Source: Diadema setosum
Taxonomy: Eukaryota > Echinodermata > Echinoidea > Diadematoida > Diadematidae
NCBI RefSeq assembly: GCF_964275005.1
Contig: NC_092705.1
Coordinates: 16,209,385-16,273,384, forward strand
Length of the DNA: 64,000 bases
Reading direction: 5' to 3'
Part shown: positions 1-11,785 of the stretch, in pieces
Numbering within the stretch: position 1 is the first letter of the stretch
How the letters are laid out: each line of letters begins with the position of its first letter
The notes under the pieces: model-generated
What the model saw: only the letters and a program-made list of their open reading frames with translations
What the model was told of the DNA's origin: nothing
Databases searched by the model: none
Program-made: the position numbers and the translations under genes

Positions 1-1089
1 TATCATTTTCGGTGGACATGAAGTTCAGGTCACGCTCTATCTTACTTTTTAACGCTAGTTACACAGGTCATCATTAGGCGCGCGTAAGCGCGCGTCAAAA
101 TTTTAAAAGGCTCAAAACGACTTCCCAATGGGAAATCTCGAAGTTTCAGACAATTTTAAGCGTTTCAAACATTTTCTCGCGTGCGCGTCCGTCCGCGCAA
201 TTTCGCGCGCAGAGCCCGTAAGCAACATGAAAATGCAATATTTTTGACTGATTTGGATTCCTGATACTTTGAGTAATAATATCCATTGATTTCCGATCGA
301 TTTCGACCCATAACAAAGGAATGCACTGGCGTCAAAGTTGAAATTCCGCGTGCGCGTCTTTCTGCAAATATAGTGAAAAAACATGTCTTTGTTTATTTCG
401 CCATAGTTCTTTAAATCGTCCGTTGACCCTATATTTCTATTGCATATAACAAAAGTATATGAATTGTAAATAACATTCCAAGTATCAGTATTGGCAGGAA
501 AACGCGATGACGTCATCATATCGTCATTTTAAATAAAAAAAGTGGAATTGATTTTTTTGAGGTACTGTTTCTGACATTCATTTGCTCGTATCTCTGTTGT
601 TTAAGCTCAATATTACCCCAAATTCAGATATGTTGCACTTTGAACATTTGCCTTTCAAGTCCATGTGATGGTTTTGAAATATGATGACGTCATCATACTA
701 GAAATTGTGATTAAAGGTAAAGACTCAAAATCAGACAAGTTTACGTGTTATGTCTATGGGAGGTGATTTTTTTTAAAACCATGCATTGACTTGACAACGG
801 TTAAGCACCTTTACCTCATCTGATTTTACTCCATTTCCTCTGAAACATAAACATGTTGTAGCTGAGACAATAAGCTTTAGTAATCATGCATTTTATGTTT
901 TCAAATCTCCTCATCAGGTTGACAATTTTGCAATTTAAAACTGAAAATGAGAATGCAATCTGTACGGAACGATTCCCAATTTTTCTTTGCAACTGTATAT
1001 TGATCGAATCCACGCTGCCACTTGTGGGAAGTTGAATAGCGCCATCACAAGTCAACACTGTCACGATAGTATTTAGATTTAAGTTTCGC

Positions 1090-1705
1090 ACTCGATCTTC
1101 AGGACAGCCATGTGGCATAATCGGTTGGGCGCTGGTTGTTCATTATGCCATACCGGAAGGCGAGAGGTTCGACTCCCGCAGGACTTTTATCCGTTCTTTC
1201 TTTTTTTCTCTTTTTTTTTCGGCAGTTCAGCTTTACTCCGATGTCATTTATCGTATTATTTTATCAAGTGTACGTAACCCGTGAACACGGCTGCTCTATT
1301 TCCCTTGTTTTGTATTGGAGTTTGGAGATTGGGTTTGCTTCATTAATTTTGTCACACTTAATGTTGTAAATTGCCCCTTGTTACAGTGTCCCGCTTGCCA
1401 CCTTTCGTGTGCTCTTTCCTTTTCTCTTCATTGGTTATTGTTATACTGTAACAGGATAGGTAGGAACATGTACGTTTAAATAACTTGCAGGAATGGGAGC
1501 TGAATTGATTAACTCTAGTCCAGGTGTATGGCGTCTCGCTCATCTCTTTGAAATTCCAGGTTGTTATTGTTTGACCCAATAACGGAGTTGTAGACAGGTT
1601 ATATGTTGCTATAGAGGTATCTTGTGCCACATGAATGGAAAGCATCACTGTTTAGTAGTAGTAATGAACTTTTTCATGTTGTATATGGTATAAATATTTT
1701 AGATA

Positions 1706-1758
<53 letters not shown>

Positions 1759-2375
1759 AAGATAAATTTCACATCCAATCTTCGGTACAGCCGTGTGGCT
1801 GTCACTTAGCGCGCTGCATGGTCATTATGCACTACCTTAGGACGAGATGTTCGAGACCCGCAGGACTCTATCATTTTTTTTTCTCTCTCTCTTTCTTTGT
1901 GTTTCTTTTGGCAGTTCAGCTTTATTCCGATCGATGTCATTTATTGTATTATCTTATCAATTATAATACCCCACGACACACAGTCGCTCAAGTTCCTTTT
2001 TTTTTTTTGTCGGAGGCTGGAGGTTGGATTTGCTTCATTTATCATACGTATTGTTTAAACTGCCCTTGGTACAGTGCCCCGCTTGCCACCTTTCCTTTTC
2101 TCTTTCCTTTTCTCTACGTTTGTTCCTGTTATATTGTCACAATACAGGTCGGAAAATAATTTGCATAACTCAACTGGAGTAGGAATGGCAACTGAATGAA
2201 TTAACTCTAGGCCAGGTGTATGGCGTCTCGCTCATCTCTTTGAAATTCCAGGATGTTATTGTTTGACGCAATAACGGAGTTGTAGACAGGTTTTAATGTT
2301 GCTATAGAGGTATCTTGTGCCACATGAGTAGAAGGCATCACCGTTTAGTAGTAGTAATGAACTTTTTCATGTACC
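1090..2375 (+). repeat. ~690-bp tandem duplication with tRNA-like heads
   Basis: Unit 1 (~1090-1690) and unit 2 (~1785-2375) match at ~690-bp offset: GGCAGTTCAGCTTTA at 1221 and 1910, AACTCTAG at 1511 and 2202. Each begins with a tRNA-like block ending in a B-box-like GGTTCGACTCCCGC or degraded form, then a T-rich run. Confidence 0.75.
1704..1753. repeat. (AT)n microsatellite
   Basis: Nearly pure AT dinucleotide run between the two ~690-bp units. Confidence 0.95.
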
Positions 2376-3220
2376 TCCATGTCAATTATAGTGTGGTTTA
2401 AAGGGGTTGTGTGTCTATCTGCCAAAGAAAAGGAATAACTTATTTTCGTCATGGCTGTTTCTCTATACGTAGCCGTAGGTAATGAGTGTTGTTGGTATCT
2501 GAGCAGTGAAGAACAGAGCATCAGGCTAAAATCCCCCTTAGTTATACGCGCTAAGCGTTCAATTTGATATATCTTTCTTTATGAAGTCTAATGGAGTTAC
2601 AGAATTATGTTATGACACGTTTCACTGAAACTTTGTAGAGCAAAGTTTATGGACAAGGCAAGCAATTGTACATGAATATACCTACCATTGATTTCAGAGG
2701 GAAATTATGGTATGCATAAATGTAAGGGTATCATTGCTTTGGAATTGCTGAGACAATATGCTTGGCACGAGGGCTTCCACTTCTAATAACTGATCCCTTT
2801 GAAGATGTGTCGGTCACGGGTGATCGTCATGATTCATCTTTCACGTAGAAGCTTACGTTCCACACTCTTGGTTCGAGAAGACTTACCATCATACTTCAAA
2901 TTGTTATTAAAGGTAAAGACTCAAAATCAGACAAGTTTACGTGTTATGTCTATGGGAGGTGATTTTTTTTTTAATGTGCATTGACTTGACAACGTTTAAG
3001 CACCTTTATCTCAGATGATTTTGCTCCATTTCCTCTGTAACTTAAGTGTGTGGTAACTGAGACAATAAGCTGCAGTAATCATGCATGTTATTCTTTGAAA
3101 TCTCCTCATTAGTTTGACAATTTTGCAGTTTAAAACTGAAAATGAGAATGGAATGTGGACAAAACGATTCCTGATTCATCTTTCACATACATAAGTTTAC
3201 GTTCCTCATATTTTCTCGCC

Positions 3221-3300
3221 GAGACGTATGGCCGAGTGGTTAAAGGCGACGTCTCAGAGACGTGAGGTTGCGGGTTCGAACCCCACAAGATCACGAAACA
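3221..3300 (+). repeat. tRNA-Leu-like SINE head / tRNA pseudogene
   Basis: A box TGGCCGAGTGGTTAAAGG and B box GGTTCGAACCC, with an anticodon loop reading CAG. The acceptor ends do not pair and the long leucine variable arm is missing, so it is not a working tRNA gene. Confidence 0.65.
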
Positions 3301-3814
3301 AAATACTTAGCTATTTTACTTTTTTTTCTTCAATTTTGTATTACATATTCGTCCATGTAGAAATCACATTCGTATATAAACGCACCTATACACACACACA
3401 GACACACACACACACCATATCCCTCTTTTTTGTGTTGGAGACCATATTGCTTCGACTGCTGCAAAATTTTGCAGGCTGACTTTGTCAAACTGATCATAAT
3501 ATGTAATGACGACGACGAAGGTGTTGTACTGTGAACAATTGTCTTTCAAGACCACATCATTGTTTTGTACTTTGATGACGTCATCACACTGAAAATTGTG
3601 ATTAAAGGCAAGGTATCAAAACCAGCCGATTATAGGTTTTATGTTTACGGCACGTATTTTTCCCAAGTTGCCAGAAATGGCATAGCGACATCAGTAGTTA
3701 CAAGGCCGCATTTCCGTCTAGCAATGCAATACATGTTCACGCGGCCACGTTGGTTGAGTGGACATTGACTTTTCTCCCTGTAATATCTATACATTTCTTT
3801 TTTGCCTTACCATT

Positions 3815-3880
3815 TCCGTGGATGTCCCGTGGCCGAGAGGTTAGGGAAACGGTTTTGCATGCAAACTCAATTATAACTTC
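3815..3880 (+). repeat. tRNA-like fragment (A-box half)
   Basis: TGGCCGAGAGGTTAGG resembles a tRNA A box and is followed by a short hairpin; no B box follows. Probably a truncated SINE. Confidence 0.35.
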
Positions 3881-4338
3881 AAGGTGCCTATATCACATTC
3901 TTTTCTTTGTCGATCACAGAGGACCGACATCTGATAACCCCAAGCGTATCACCTAACTCGTCAGTCTGACGAGTTTCATATCTCGTTCCGTTTGTGGTCA
4001 TCTGTATTGAACTACTTTATAAGCTGCTATTTTCGCGTACAGATATTTCCACGAATGAGGAGGTCACAGACGTTTATAGCAAGAATCTGTTTTAGCGAAT
4101 AGACACAGAGGTTATCATAAGTGCTTTATTACCCTAGCTCATGGCAGCATTTCTTGTGCTGTTGAATTTGCAGTCCAGCAGTGATTTGCGAGATTCAATA
4201 AAATGAATTAAGAGTTGGGATACAAATTGGGCAGTGCTCAATGAATTAAAATCAATAATCAGCTTGGTTGGTTTTATTTCCTCTTTACACTGGTGTAAGC
4301 ACAGAGGTCTAGAAAACTCTAGCAAAAATAACAGCTTA

Positions 4339-4711
4339 CCGTATTCGCCGGCGATAAGGCCGCACTATTTTTAGCAAAAAGAAAGCAGTAAAGTCGGGGT
4401 GAGGCCTGTACGCCAACACAAGCAAATTACTGCATTGTCTCTCCAACTTGGAGAATCACCTTCCTTACAGACACACATAGTCATACATGAGATTATGCAA
4501 TGTGCCGATTGTTATTGTTATTCTTGATAAACGTGTGGAAACACGTAGAAATAACAAAGTTTGTTCTAAAAAAAAAAAAAAAGATAATGTAGAAAAGTAA
4601 TTTAAGTTTTGATCAGAACAAAATCCCACTGATTTTTTTTCTTCTGTTTTTCATCACCAAAGTTGGGATGCAGCTTATCTGGCGCTGCGGCCTTATCACC
4701 GGCGAATACGG
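4339..4711. mobile_element. MITE with TIR CCGTATTCGCCGG, TA target
   Basis: Ends CCGTATTCGCCGGCGATAAG and its inverted copy (one mismatch), with TA on both sides. Length 373 bp. Lies ~40 bp upstream of a desulfhydrase exon. Tc1/mariner-type target suggests a pogo-like origin. Confidence 0.75.
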
Positions 4712-4754
4712 TATATAGTAGTTGGTTTGTGTGTATTTCATGTTATTTTGATAG

Positions 4755-4895
4755 AGTGTATCCAGGAGATTGCCATGACAACAGGAATCCTGACAGACCC
4801 CTGCTACACAGGCAAGGCAGCTTTCCACACCATGCGCCTCATGAGGGAGGATCCAGGCAGATTCAAGGGAAAGAAAATTCTATTCATCCACACAG
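4755..4895 (+). CDS. desulfhydrase-like gene, penultimate coding exon
   Basis: The reading frame starts at TGT (4757) after two bases of a split codon, CIQEIAMTTG... to ...FIHTG, ending in phase 1 before GTGAGG. An alternative acceptor two bases downstream (4757) is possible. The acceptor lies only ~40 bp downstream of a MITE end. Confidence 0.8.
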
Positions 4896-7870
4896 GTGAG
4901 GCATCTGGAGATGTGCAAAAAGTGTATACTGTAAAACATGATATTTTCGTTGCATGCATTTTTCGCAAATTGGAGTCAACAGCCTTTTTCGCGGCATGAA
5001 ATTTTTGCGAGTTGCCTCTAACATTCAATGCATATAGTTTGGACAAGAACTTTTGCATGCATTTTAATTTTGCGACTCTTGGCTCTATCGAAATTTGCGA
5101 AATTAAAATGCACACGAACATTCCTCGTTTATAGTACCCTGGCCTGTCCTGGGTTCCGTGCCATAAAGCGGTAAACAGTTATTACAGTGAACATGGCAGC
5201 AGCTACTCTTTGAACAATCAGCTGGGAACATTCTGGCCATTTCCAAGTGAACTGTGATTTTTGTACCTTAAATTATGGTATAGAAAGTTTCATGAAGTTT
5301 GCATCTAGTTTATAGCAAATTTCACAATGACAGTAAGTACTGTTGCTCATTTTTCATAGTGGTGACTTATCTGTGAGTATTTGTTGTCGTGAGCAATATC
5401 CCCAAATTTACATTCATCATTATTTTGACCTATCATCCACCTGCCTCAGAATTAGCAGTTTCTGTTCTTGACTACTTCAAAACAAACAGAAAACAAACAA
5501 AAAACAAAACAAAAAACATACAGACTTGCCCTCTGAAATGTGAAATGTTGTGCTGTATCATTCTAAGCTAAATGTTATGAATGACATAATGCCTTTAACT
5601 AGGTACACATATATATATTTCCTCCACACCTTATTGATATCATTGATATGCTTGAGAATACCCAGTACAGAATGTAAAGCCCCTGTTCCACTATGCCGTT
5701 CTCGCTACGATTTGACAATTTTCTCAGATCGGGAAGGATCGGGTAAAACCTGAGCCGATCTGGACACAGTACGATGTTAGAACGCTCTAAGTACGCTGCA
5801 GTTACGACTACCAAGTGCTTGCTACGCTCTTACTACGATGATCGGGAATTAGACATTGCGATCTCTGCCGCTGCCGGTACGCTTTAGAACGATGTAGCTA
5901 CGCTGTTAGTGCGATGTTGCCGATGTTATCCGATCAATGCACGCTGTATCTACGCTCTGAACGATCTATACGATCTTATCACGCTGTTACCCCGTTCAGA
6001 GAGCTGAAAAGTGCCCGATGTGCCCCGATGTACCCCGATTCGACTGTGGGTCAGCAGTCAGTCAACTTATTAGCATGCAGAACCGAAGAAATATACTAGG
6101 TGGACCTCGAAGATCATTCTTCTTTTTTTTACTTTTGATTTTTAAAGTTGTTGTTGCTTCGTTATTCTCACTACTCTTTCTTTATCAGCGAGCCCGTGCT
6201 TCTGTGCCTCCAGTGCCCTGGTTATGACCCACCATTTCCCTCTCCTCTCCCCTCCTCCCCCCCCCCCCCTTGTCCACCTCAGACTTACTACCTTCTTCAC
6301 TACTATATCTTTCTATCCTCTAATCAATTTTTCCTTACAAGAGAGCCGCCATGTGTTTGTTAATGTGCGTCCGTTATATGTGTGCATGTATGTGTGTATT
6401 ACTCTGTCTGTCTTTTTTTTTTTTTTTGCTACCGCTTAGGGAAATTTGTTGTTGTTGTTTTTTGCAATTATATATTTTTCTCTATGAGGGGACTGCATTC
6501 TAACACTACAAGCTCTGCTTTTTAGCAGTCCCCTCCATTTCCAGCAATATTTTGTATGCATTTACCACAGTGACGTAACTGTTATTTGTATCTCTGTTGA
6601 TAATTTGCCTGTATCTCTTTTACAATGTTATTCTGTTCATCGCATTGTGGTACTGATTTCATGACGTCTGTGTATATGAGCGTTTCTTTGTATTTTTTAT
6701 TATTTGTTTGTTGGAAGTGAAATAAATCAACTTGAACTTGAACTTGAAGAGCCTCCTCAACTCACGGTTCTTTTGCAGCAATGCATTGTATAAACAAAGA
6801 CGTGCTGATTTTTCAAAGGATTTTTCTTGATGTCCTTGCTTTTATAGTCCGTCTTCCTCCAGTTGTAGATGATTTCATATTCTTCAAAATTTTGCTATGT
6901 CCTCTTCCTCCTCTTTCAGCATCACGTGCAGTCTCTCTTTCTTCGCTTTTTGGGTAGCTGCTTCGCTGCTTTCTTCTCTTCTTTTTCTTCATCTCTTCTT
7001 CTTCTTCGAAAATTACAGCTAAAATTATTTCCCGTTCTTGTGCCGATGTTACTACGCTCAGAAAGACCTTGTTACGCTCATCCCGCTGCGTTTACGCCGT
7101 CATTACGCTCTCCCCGCTGCGTTTACGCTGTCACTACGCTCTCCCCGCTTGCCGTACGATCAAAAATATGTCAATTTTGATCGCGGAGGTCGGGAAGAAA
7201 TTTTGAACCGGTTCAAAATTTCTTCCCGATCTGAAAAACTGCCCGCTCCAACCCCGACCTCCACACGCTGCTGCTACGATGCTTCCGATCCCCGTACGCT
7301 TTTGCCGCTCTCTCCTGATCTGCTAGATCGGGACAGATCGAGGTCCAAATCGTGATAGTGGAACGGGGGCTTAACATTTCACTCCTACTACAACTGTTCT
7401 TCACCTGTAAGATATAAATATGATATGTGAGTGTTCACTTTCTATGCAACATGATATGTACGGAATGTTTTGGCAATACAGTGCACTCCAGTTGTAACGA
7501 ACACGGTTATAACGAAATTCCCGTTACAACAAAGTAAAAATTTAGGCCACAACACTATCCACTCTAGGTATTTTTATTGTTTATTTGTTCAGTTATAACG
7601 AAATTCCGATATAACGAAAGAAAACTGCCAGTCCTGAGGACTTTGTTATGACGGGAGTCCACTGTATACCTCTGTGTAGGATCCCTTTCACAAGTGGATA
7701 AGAATGTCTCCTTATCACATTCATGATTTCTGTGTGTCTTGGTTGTGACAGGGGGCTGGTTTGACCTCTTCAGTGGTGTCATGTCGTCCGCTGTAGATGG
7801 CAAAACCTCCGCAGAGAACAAGGTCGCTGATTGGATGGAACTGACGGACAAAGTGCCTGTCGTGCAATAG
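4755..7870 (+). CDS. D-cysteine desulfhydrase / ACC-deaminase-like PLP enzyme, 3' part (two exons)
   Basis: Last two coding exons of a pyridoxal-phosphate enzyme of the D-cysteine desulfhydrase / 1-aminocyclopropane-1-carboxylate deaminase family, which splits D-cysteine into pyruvate, sulfide and ammonia. The exons are 4755-4895 and 7752-7870. They join in phase 1 to give about 86 C-terminal residues: the family pattern GILTDPCYTGKA, then KKILFIHTGG, where the His-Thr-Gly-Gly loop is the usual C-terminal cofactor/substrate motif, then a ~35-residue tail ending at TAG. Donor (G|GTGAGG) and acceptor (TGTGACAG) fit GT-AG rules. The exons with the catalytic lysine lie left of the window; I saw none in 1-4754. 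Animal members are often annotated as mitochondrial, but the N-terminus is not visible. The intron carries several MITEs. Family is secure, exact substrate is not. Confidence 0.85.
4929..5134. mobile_element. TTCGCG-rich MITE, TA target
   Basis: Begins CTGTAAAACATG, ends inverted CGTTTATAG, flanked by TA. Interior GCATGCATTTT/AAAATGCA inverted stretches recur at 13944-14040 and, as a lone end, near 22275. Confidence 0.6.
5678..7371. mobile_element. 1.7-kb inverted-repeat element, TAA target (PIF/Harbinger-like)
   Basis: Left end AGCCCCTGTTCCACTAT, right end inverted ATAGTGGAACGGGGGCT, one mismatch; TAA at 5675-5677 and 7372-7374, like the TWA targets of PIF/Harbinger. Both sides carry many degenerate TACGCT / ACGATG subterminal motifs. 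No transposase. A separate insertion sits at ~6100-6750. Confidence 0.7.
6340..6750 (+). mobile_element. non-LTR retrotransposon-like 3' end inside the Harbinger-like element
   Basis: AT-rich noncoding stretch ending AATAAATCAA and a tandem (CTTGAA)3, a tail type common at 3' ends of CR1/L2-like LINEs. No coding part is recognisable; the left edge may be as far as ~6100. Confidence 0.4.
7479..7664. mobile_element. pogo-like MITE, 186 bp (copy 1)
   Basis: TIRs CAGTGCACTCC.GTT.TAACG and inverted CGGGAGTCCACTG, TA on both sides. Lies in the last intron of the desulfhydrase-like gene. Confidence 0.8.
7752..7870 (+). CDS. desulfhydrase-like gene, last coding exon
   Basis: Completes the HTGG motif, then GWFDLFSGVM and a polar tail ending VPVVQ-stop. 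It follows the acceptor TGTGACAG, and the phase matches the previous exon. Confidence 0.82.
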
Positions 7871-8537
7871 CATCGAGGCTTCTATAGAAATGGCCCATCA
7901 TTGATTTAGTGGCTTTCTCATAATGATGCAACTCCATAGCTAATGGCCAAAAATGTTTAATGCTCTGTGGCAGAGAAGTGCATCAAGTTATAAGCCAGAG
8001 CGCAGTTCCACTTTGCACATGAGCAGAAGAAAGGTCATTTGTACCAACAGGCATGTTGGTTTTTAGATTCACTGGGATAAGCATCTGTGATGTAATGATT
8101 ATTCATGTAATCCATATAACTGCTGCTTGCCAGCACATCCACCTGACAGCAAAAGTGGTATTTGGCAATATCAATAGAAAGAGATTGTTAATACATTCAA
8201 TGCAAAATATTTGAGATGGATGCTTTCCCAAAGGTTAATTGACGGATCATTCTGGTCATCTGGTCTATGCAAGTTCGTTCTTTGTTAGAACAGGATCAAT
8301 GAATTCCATAAATTGTTACGTAAAGCTTGCGCATTATGTCGCTCTAAAACGAGTGAAGTGCCCCTAACCGACTGAGAAAAAAGAAAGGTCATTGGGACCA
8401 ATGTGCCCATGAGCTAACTCCGAACTGGCTTATTAGTTCAGATGCATTAAAGTGAATGTTATGTAATATGTATGCAGCTGTTCAATGGTGAGATTTTGTT
8501 CAAATATGCAGTTTAAATATGCAGTTGGTAACTTTAC

Positions 8538-8543
8538 AATAAA
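8538..8543 (+). terminator. candidate polyadenylation signal of the desulfhydrase-like gene
   Basis: AATAAA 668 bases after the stop codon, with a T-rich stretch about 35 bases downstream. Another AATAAA lies near 8645. Choice between them is inferred only. Confidence 0.35.
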
Positions 8544-8748
8544 ATTGCACACCCAACTGCACCTTCCCCCCTTTTTTGTCTAATGTCCCTTAAATACTAA
8601 CAACCAAAGAGTTGGTCAAGCATTTGATTGTCAGTGGAGTCAGAATAAAAGAAAATCTGACTATAAATTGGAAAGTGTGAGGCCTAAAATGGACAGAAGT
8701 CAATGAGTTTTTTTACTACAGTGTACTCCCTTTATCGACTGAGATAGT

Positions 8749-9184
8749 AGCCATGGTCACACTGGCAGAGATTGCAAGTTCAGGATTGCCGATCTTAAAG
8801 ATCTCAAAGTTTTGCCAGTGTGACTTCAAACTTCCCGCGAAACTTCCCATCACACAAACTGGGGATGTTTCCCGACCTCTGCCAATCGTCCTGATCTTTG
8901 AGTAGTGTGAACGCCACCGGCTGAAACTTTGCGAAGTTTGTCATGTGACCAGTCCACCATCTGTTTGCGGGCCGTGCCTCAGAAGGGCATGGTCACTGTA
9001 ATGTACAGGTGTGCACTGTAGTGTCACAATCACCAGCTGCCAGCTATTTCATCTTTCTAGCACATGCACACCAGTGGCCCGCTTCAAGAACTTAGAAGAT
9101 CAAGAAGTTTGGTTGCCAGTGTGGATGGATGACCAAAGATCGCGATCTTTAACTTTGCGATCTTTTGCCAGTATGACCACAGCT
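8749..9184. mobile_element. MITE with TIR AGC.(A/G)TGGTCA.ACTGGC
   Basis: Inverted ends AGCCATGGTCACACTGGC and AGCTGTGGTCATACTGGC, 436 bp. Interior repeats GATCTTAAAGATC and GATCGCGATC palindromes. Confidence 0.6.
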
Positions 9185-9954
9185 TTTGAGTCACCCCAAG
9201 TAGTACATGTACAATAACAACAAGTTAGTAAAGTGTGTATGTCCTTTTTGCAACAGTAAGAATGAGATTCCTTTCATCTGCTGGTTATTGTAGAGGTAGG
9301 TAATTAAGACCTTTCCTCAGAATAATAAGACTTGAATCTTCTGTATGATGGAGGGAAATGGTCATTACAGATTTCTAGTGAATTCATTCGGAAGTCCCAA
9401 AATTCCAACCGCTATTCTTGGTTCAAGAGGGGAGCGTACTCTTAAGTGACATAGGATAGGTTTTTGAGTTATAGGAACCCTATTACCGTAAGTTTTCATG
9501 CATGATGTTGGGAGACATTATTCTTCAGCCACGCAAGATTTTATGTTTTCGAAGGGGATAATATACAACCTTTTAATCTGTTTGACTGGACTTACATGTG
9601 ATATTCACTGAGAGAACAGATTCATGACTCATCCGAGTCGCTCTTTCAGCTCTGACTGACTGGCTGTGCTCCCTTAAAGGAGACCTCCAGATGTTTTTTA
9701 GACTTTTACATTTTAACATCTTTAAATTGCTTATACTGGGTACAGAATTACAGAATTTATAGTGATTGAGATGAGGAATATTTTAAAGAATATTTTCAAA
9801 ATTCATAACAAATCACAATGAACAAGGATTATGACATAGCAGCTTCACATAAGAATGCATTGTTGGTTGCTCAAGGAAGCAGAGCAAAAGAAAATAGCAT
9901 GTATAAATTCTACACAGGTGAACTTGTTAAACAATTGGTATTGTAATGGAATTA

Positions 9955-10125
9955 CAGTCAACCTTGCTTAAGTTGACCTCGCATTAGTTGAATAGTCGCC
10001 AAAGTCAAAGGTCTTTTTAAGTTCTCTTTATATTCTATTGATTTTAATCCCTCATAAGCCAAATTTTCTCTAAGTCAAAGCCATTTCTTCAGTCCAAATA
10101 GATTCAACTCGGGCAAGGTTGACTG
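9955..10125. mobile_element. pogo-like MITE with TIR CAGTCAACCTTGC
   Basis: CAGTCAACCTTGC... and inverted GGCAAGGTTGACTG, TA on both sides, 171 bp. Confidence 0.75.
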
Positions 10126-10594
10126 TACATTGCTACATTATTGGAATATGCGAGCCTCCTTCGCAGTGTATGTCATCATCCTTGTTTAGTGTATTATGTT
10201 TTGTTGGTTTGTCTGCTGAAGGATCACAAAAAATTTCACAAATCTATGTACTACATGATGTAAAGTTGTATTGTCTGGAATGCCCCTTCAAATTATAGTA
10301 CAATGTAGTACATTGGAATGTTAGTGTGATTTTATGAGGTCTGAAAATTCCAATTTTCAGAGTCCTGGACCTTGTTATGTTTATAACAAAGCATCAATCA
10401 ATTGTGTTGATGTCATGCCATATGTGAGCTTTGATAAGGTAACTGCATACATTTGCACACATGAGGTCAAGTGTAATTAATGCTCCTACTGGTAATATAA
10501 GTTTAAGCCATGGTGGAACAATGTCACTGAAGTGTTGTTGTTGTTTTTTGTAAAAGGTGAGCATCAAATGTCACAGTCAAAATCTAACATTGTA

Positions 10595-10780
10595 CAGTGC
10601 ACTCCCGTTATAACGAACACGGTTATAACGAAATTCCGGTTACAACGAAATAACATTTAGGGCCGCAACTTTATCGACTCTATGTATTTTTATTGTTTAT
10701 TCATTCGGTTATAACGAAATTTCGTTATAACGAAAGAAAACTGCCGGTCCCGAGGACTTCGTTATAACGGGAGTCCACTG
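10595..10780. mobile_element. pogo-like MITE, 186 bp (copy 2)
   Basis: Same family and exactly the same length as 7479-7664, with cleaner ends (CAGTGCACTCCCGTTATAAC) and TA on both sides. Confidence 0.85.
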
Positions 10781-10928
10781 TACTGTCTTAGCAATAAAAT
10801 GTTTGAAATTTTCACTTTTGGAAGAAGGTATACATCAAAGGAGTAAACTGACAGGAAGTAACATCATTACCTTGCAGTGACTCTGTTGTTTTACAGTGGA
10901 ACCTAAAAGCAAGGTTAGATACTGTGTA

Positions 10929-11110
10929 CTGGTACTCCCGTTATAACGAACATGGTTATAACGAAATTCCGGTTATAATGAAGTAAAAATTCAGACCACA
11001 TCATTTGCTCCATGTATTTTCATTGTTTATTTGTTCGCTTATAACGAAATTTTGATGTAATGAAAGAAAACTGGCGGTCCCGAGGGCTTCGTTATAACGG
11101 GAGTCCACTG
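10929..11110. mobile_element. pogo-like MITE (copy 3)
   Basis: Same family, ~182 bp, only ~150 bp from copy 2; left end slightly degraded. Confidence 0.75.
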
Positions 11111-11633
11111 TACAACAAAACCCTCTTTTACAACAAGGTGATTTTGCAGGCCCCAACTCTTTGTATTTGTGAGAAACCTGCCAAAGCAATATTGTCATGG
11201 TTTTTAGGCCCTCGTTATAGGTTCCTCAGAAATGTTATTGCCAACGTGTAGTTTAGAATCGTGAATACAGTACAGTTTTAAGATTGAACAAATCATTCCT
11301 TCACTTTGTGTTTGACTGGCTGATCCTTTGCATTATAAAAATCAACAAATACTTTGGCTGTAAACCAAGAAAGACCCATGGCATTGCATATTGATAGCAT
11401 CTGAATTCATCTTGTTCCCTCCGAGGGAACTACAATGTATGTAGATTGTCCTTATGTGCTGTGCTTGCCCCATTTTTGTTCAAAGTTAGCTCTGCTTGCC
11501 CACACATTACACATGAGGACCGCTACCTCCCACAAAGTTAACTCTAAGAGCTACAGCCAACGCTGCTTATCATGACCTTGTACTGGTTGAAAAATCTACC
11601 AAGTTGACGAAATTTTCTACCCGGATGGATAAA

Positions 11634-11785
11634 GTGCACTCCCGTTATATAATGAACGAAATGCTCATTACAACATGGTAAAAATTCAGGTACCAAAGTT
11701 AAAATCTTTATCTCTTTACATACAGTATTTTACTACCTGCAAAATTTTGTTATTATGAAAGAAAACTGCCATGACAGGAGTTGCA
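11634..11785. mobile_element. pogo-like MITE (copy 4, degraded)
   Basis: Left end GTGCACTCCCGTTATA and an interior AAAGAAAACTGCC match copies 1-3; the right end is shortened. Confidence 0.5.

Larger units (their letters stand above)
700..3180. repeat. pair of ~280-bp direct repeats (about 700-980 and 2893-3180)
   Basis: The two stretches share long near-identical runs (for example AAAGACTCAAAATCAGACAA and the ATTGACTTGACAACG block) at an offset of ~2.2 kb. They bracket the SINE-containing tandem unit. A weaker third start lies near 3590. Confidence 0.8.

Noticed and set aside
112-519. 135-codon open frame on the - strand
   Set aside because: Lies in repeat DNA (CGCG-alternating segment and CRE palindrome), no domain, no splice context.
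3228-3298. Functional tRNA-Leu(CAG) gene
   Set aside because: A and B boxes and a CAG loop are present but the acceptor stem does not pair and the class II variable arm is absent.
4755-7870. Bacterial contamination as the source of the desulfhydrase-like gene
   Set aside because: The two exons are split by a GT-AG intron full of the same MITE families as the rest of the window.
8830-8850. E2F-type site TTCCCGCGAAA as a promoter element
   Set aside because: It is internal to the MITE 8749-9184 and far from any gene start.
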